Shown: piece by piece, positions 21,732 through 23,741 of the stretch
Numbering within the stretch: the stretch's first letter is position 1
Layout of the letters: each line of letters begins with the position of its first letter
Assembly: GCA_934463345.1 (NCBI GenBank)
Contig: CAKSJL010000020.1
Location: 1 to 23,741, forward strand
Direction: 5' to 3'
Length of the DNA stretch: 23,741 bases
From: an uncultured Oscillospiraceae bacterium
GTDB taxonomy: Bacteria; Bacillota; Clostridia; Oscillospirales; Ruminococcaceae
Position numbers and translations under genes: made by a program
Notes under the pieces: model-generated
Told to the model about the DNA's origin: nothing
Database searches by the model: none
The model's input: only the letters and a program-made list of their open reading frames with translations

Positions 21732-22924
21732 CACCACTTTCTATCCTCATAAGGTGTGCTTTCGTACCCCGATTTCTGTAGACGTGAAACTATTTTATCC
21801 AGCTTTCCTTTCCACATTTTACGAAACCATTTTGTATTACCGAACAGTTTAACGATTGTTGGGCTTATTGCATAATAAGCACGGATAAATGCTCTGCCAT
21901 GCCATGTTTCAGCAAGTGTGTTATCCCTATAGCGACGTAGAGTCCAGACCTGCGGACAGTCATAGGAGCCATATACACAGGTGGCAACATAACAGCCACC
22001 GGATTTTGAGGCACTTTTGGTGTTTTTCAGTTGACTTTCTTCATATGGGGTACCCATAAAAGTCCCATTCTCTGTCTTACACAGCGGGTTTGCAATTGTA
22101 ACGTTAGTAAGATTTGTACAATATGAAAAAGCACATTGTCCAATATACGTCACACTATTTGGAATCGTGATACTGGTAAGACTTTTACAACCAGAAAAAG
22201 CCATTGTTTCAATACACGTCACACTATTCGGAAGTGTGACATTGACAAGATTTAAACATTCTTCAAAAGCAGCTACCGAAATTTTTGTCACACTATCTGG
22301 AATTGTTATGCTGGTAAGTCCTTCACATCCGCTGAAAGCTTCATACGGAATTTCGGTTATGCCATATGGAAGTATAACATCCGGCTGTACTTCCAACACT
22401 TGTTTCAACTGTTCTTTATCCCCAAAAAGTTCTTCCCAGATTTCTGTCATTGCGTCATTATAAAATTTTGATTTAAAAGCATCATACGCATTGGTTGGCT
22501 TCAATTCTTCGGAAGTTTCATTCCATTTTGTTCCGTCTTCAAACACAATCATTTCAACGATTACAAAAATTTTTCTGGTATCGCTGTCCGCCGGTGAAAT
22601 GGGTTTGTCATCACCAAACACTGTCTGCGATTCTGCAGAAAGATCGTTGTATTTCACAACAGTGTCCGCCAGTTCCGTTCCGAAGGCGTCCTTGCATTTC
22701 AGACGTACAGCACAGGCAGAAATAGTTTTCTCTCCTACATTACCCAGAATAATCACTGTCTGCAATCTTCCATCGTCTAAAAACATATTCTGCTCTGCAA
22801 TAACAATAGGGCAACTTTCAGATGCATATATCTGTTCATCAAATGAAATATATTTTACACCGCATTCCGGGCAAAACATCATTCCATCTTCCATTATGTT
22901 ATTACAATTTCTGCACCTTCTCAT
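21731..22924 (-). CDS. Zinc-ribbon / leucine-rich-repeat / CFI-box protein, 397 aa
   Basis: This composite protein starts with a zinc ribbon (Cys4, Cys7, Cys18, Cys21). A beta-rich domain follows (about residues 30-130, including TVIILGNVGEKTISACAVRL), then an acidic linker. Four BspA-type leucine-rich repeats of about 23 residues (183-290) carry the recurring LTSITIPNSVT pattern. The C-terminal domain starts at residue 309 with CYVATCVYGSYDCPQVWTLR and has GRAFIRAYYAISPTIVKLFG, which I read as the CFI-box domain of unknown function. There is no signal peptide, so it should be cytoplasmic, unlike secreted BspA proteins. AGGAGG precedes the start. It follows the zinc-ribbon gene by 12 bases. 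Domain names are from recognition, not a search. Confidence 0.8.
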   Translation of the reverse strand: MRRCRNCNNIMEDGMMFCPECGVKYISFDEQIYASESCPIVIAEQNMFLDDGRLQTVIILGNVGEKTISACAVRLKCKDAFGTELADTVVKYNDLSAESQTVFGDDKPISPADSDTRKIFVIVEMIVFEDGTKWNETSEELKPTNAYDAFKSKFYNDAMTEIWEELFGDKEQLKQVLEVQPDVILPYGITEIPYEAFSGCEGLTSITIPDSVTKISVAAFEECLNLVNVTLPNSVTCIETMAFSGCKSLTSITIPNSVTYIGQCAFSYCTNLTNVTIANPLCKTENGTFMGTPYEESQLKNTKSASKSGGCYVATCVYGSYDCPQVWTLRRYRDNTLAETWHGRAFIRAYYAISPTIVKLFGNTKWFRKMWKGKLDKIVSRLQKSGYESTPYEDRKW

Positions 22925-22936
22925 GCTATATCCTCC

Positions 22937-23254
22937 TCAATTTGCGTTGAATACATTTCCACAGTTCAGACAAACAATTTCTGTTTTATTCATTCCGATT
23001 CCTCCAGCTGCCAGTCCCAAAGGACCAACAAGCAGCGCACCTGCAACAGATTTTCCCACACTAATGCCTTTTTTTCTTGCCTGCAATGAAGTTGAACCGC
23101 ATTTAGGACACTTCGCCACATTGCTCTCTAACGGCTGTACTGATGGTGCAGGTGTCGGAGCTGCCTGATTTGCAGTGGTTTTAAACTTGTTCCCGCAGTA
23201 TCCACAGAATTTTGAACTATCTTTAATATCTCTTTTACACTTAGGACATTTCAT
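22937..23254 (-). CDS. Double zinc-ribbon protein with glycine-rich segment, 105 aa
   Basis: The protein has an N-terminal ribbon (Cys3, Cys6, Cys17, Cys20), a proline-alanine linker, and a second set of cysteine pairs (Cys49/Cys52 and Cys95/Cys98). A glycine-rich hydrophobic stretch, VGKSVAGALLVGPLGLAAGG, lies between the two pairs and may be membrane-active or a short hairpin. Proteins of this kind are common and uncharacterised in Firmicutes. AAGGAGAA lies before ATG 23254. It is the first gene of the operon with the LRR/CFI-box protein. The shared N-terminal zinc ribbon in both products suggests related function. Confidence 0.8.
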   Translation of the reverse strand: MKCPKCKRDIKDSSKFCGYCGNKFKTTANQAAPTPAPSVQPLESNVAKCPKCGSTSLQARKKGISVGKSVAGALLVGPLGLAAGGIGMNKTEIVCLNCGNVFNAN

Positions 23255-23371
23255 GTAATCATTCTCCTTAAAACTATTAATTTATTCTCAAGAGGGTACT
23301 CCAAACTTTACTAATAAAGTTGCCAACAGATAGCATTAATAATATGTCGGAGGCTAATGCAGTAATATCAT

Positions 23372-23458
23372 GCCATTGCAAACAACTTAGACGAACATAT
23401 TTACATAAAGTCAGACGGTTCACTAAATGACGGTATGGAAATTGTAATTCATCCAAAG
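23372..23458 (+). pseudogene. Amidoligase-like gene fragment
   Basis: Read on the + strand, this stretch encodes NNLDEHIYIKSDGSLNDGME followed by IVIHP. That resembles the conserved KxDGSL-x2-G-x-EIVxHP motif of phage- and plasmid-borne amidoligase-like proteins. There is no start codon in frame and the similarity ends at a hairpin, so this is a short leftover. The basis is memory of the motif; it needs a search. Confidence 0.5.
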
Positions 23459-23495
23459 AAAAACAGGCTGTACAACGCACGAACAGCCTGTTTTT
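23459..23495. terminator. Perfect bidirectional terminator hairpin
   Basis: AAAAACAGGCTGT (23459-23471) and ACAGCCTGTTTTT (23483-23495) form a perfect 13-bp stem with T-runs on both strands. It lies between the operon of zinc-ribbon genes and the right-hand integrase and shields each from the other. Confidence 0.9.
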
Positions 23496-23560
23496 TTCTC
23501 AGAGTAATCTCCTCTGAGAAAATTGTCACATAAACGCCGTAGCTACGGCACTTATGACAA
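23495..23560. repeat. Two further inverted repeats beside the right integrase
   Basis: TTTCTCAGAG (23495-23504) and CTCTGAGAAA (23512-23521) form a perfect 10-bp hairpin. A 38-base imperfect palindrome follows at 23523-23560, with TTGTCA and TGACAA at its ends and the exact palindrome CCGTAGCTACGG in the middle. On the minus strand, just behind the integrase stop, the latter is followed by TTTT and could be its terminator. It also has the two-fold symmetry expected of a recombinase site. Confidence 0.75.
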
Positions 23561-23588
23561 TATATGACCATAATTCTGACGGCGAATA

Positions 23589-23741
23589 TCAGAAAATCTC
23601 TGCAAGCTTCTCCATATTTTTTCGTTTAAGCTCCATAGAAGAATGGACATACCTGTCAAGGGTGATTTTAACGCTCGAATGTCCGAGTATTTCGCTTAGC
23701 GTCTTTATGTCGAATCCGGATTCTACGCATCTTGTCGCAAA
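23589..23741 (-). CDS. Tyrosine recombinase/integrase, C-terminal part, cut by window edge
   Basis: The 50 codons before stop TGA (23591-23589) encode the end of a site-specific tyrosine recombinase. FATRCVESGFDIKTLSEILG follows the usual HTF box, GHSSVKIT contains the second catalytic histidine, and RYVHSS contains the nucleophile tyrosine. A helical tail, MELKRKNMEKLAEIF, ends the protein. It differs in sequence from the remnant at 20928-21682, so two recombinases of different origin lie in this region. It probably belongs to an integrative element that continues to the right. Confidence 0.9.
   Translation of the reverse strand, partial: FATRCVESGFDIKTLSEILGHSSVKITLDRYVHSSMELKRKNMEKLAEIF

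Noticed and set aside
22090..22375. Tandem DNA repeats of about 69 bases, possibly a CRISPR-like array
   Set aside because: The period of 69 bases equals 23 codons, and the units encode the leucine-rich repeats. There are no spacers.
23277..23480. Minus-strand frame of 67 codons near the right edge
   Set aside because: It overlaps the amidoligase-like fragment and a terminator hairpin, has low-complexity composition and no ribosome site.

Overview
The window looks like chromosomal DNA of a low-to-moderate GC Gram-positive anaerobe of the class Clostridia, most likely a Ruminococcus-like member of the Oscillospiraceae. The grounds are consensus sigma-A promoters, AGGAGG-type ribosome binding sites, a single-chain glycyl-tRNA synthetase, a Rex repressor, the arginine gene set and an rplM-rpsI operon. 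The genus is inference from the overall look of the proteins.

Layout. (1) 1-440: a compact type I toxin-antitoxin cassette. It has a 33-residue hydrophobic peptide gene under a perfect promoter, a convergent antisense RNA under its own perfect promoter, and the repeated tail of a second cassette that continues off the left edge. (2) 505-2686: glycyl-tRNA synthetase, a palindromic repeat element, and a prolyl-tRNA editing protein. (3) 2692-7956: an operon acn - traX-like - small acidic protein - icd - rex, with a possible Rex site over the -35 box and a strong terminator behind rex. (4) 8019-17455: the arginine locus. argG has its own promoter and candidate ARG boxes. A second copy of the palindromic element follows, then a tight operon argH - small membrane protein - argC - argJ - argB - two-helix membrane protein - argD - LOR/tubby-like protein - argF. 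(5) 17466-19454: an acyltransferase 3 membrane protein, then an XRE repressor gene divergent from a small membrane protein gene, with overlapping promoters. (6) 19600-20650: rplM-rpsI with a structured leader. (7) 20893-23741: an accessory region. It holds a frameshifted, 5'-truncated tyrosine recombinase, a two-gene zinc-ribbon / leucine-rich-repeat / CFI-box operon, a fragment resembling a phage or plasmid amidoligase, three consecutive hairpins, and the C-terminus of a second tyrosine recombinase at the right edge.

How the genes work together. Aconitase and isocitrate dehydrogenase turn citrate into 2-oxoglutarate, the precursor of glutamate. ArgJ, B, C, D, F, G and H then carry glutamate to arginine by the acetyl-recycling route, lacking only carbamoyl-phosphate synthetase within the window. 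Rex, transcribed with acn and icd, would tie the oxidative 2-oxoglutarate branch to the NADH/NAD+ ratio. The least explained parts are the toxin-antitoxin cassette, the mobile palindromic element present in two versions, the three unknown genes embedded in the arginine operon, the XRE/small membrane protein pair, and the zinc-ribbon/LRR/CFI-box operon in the island.
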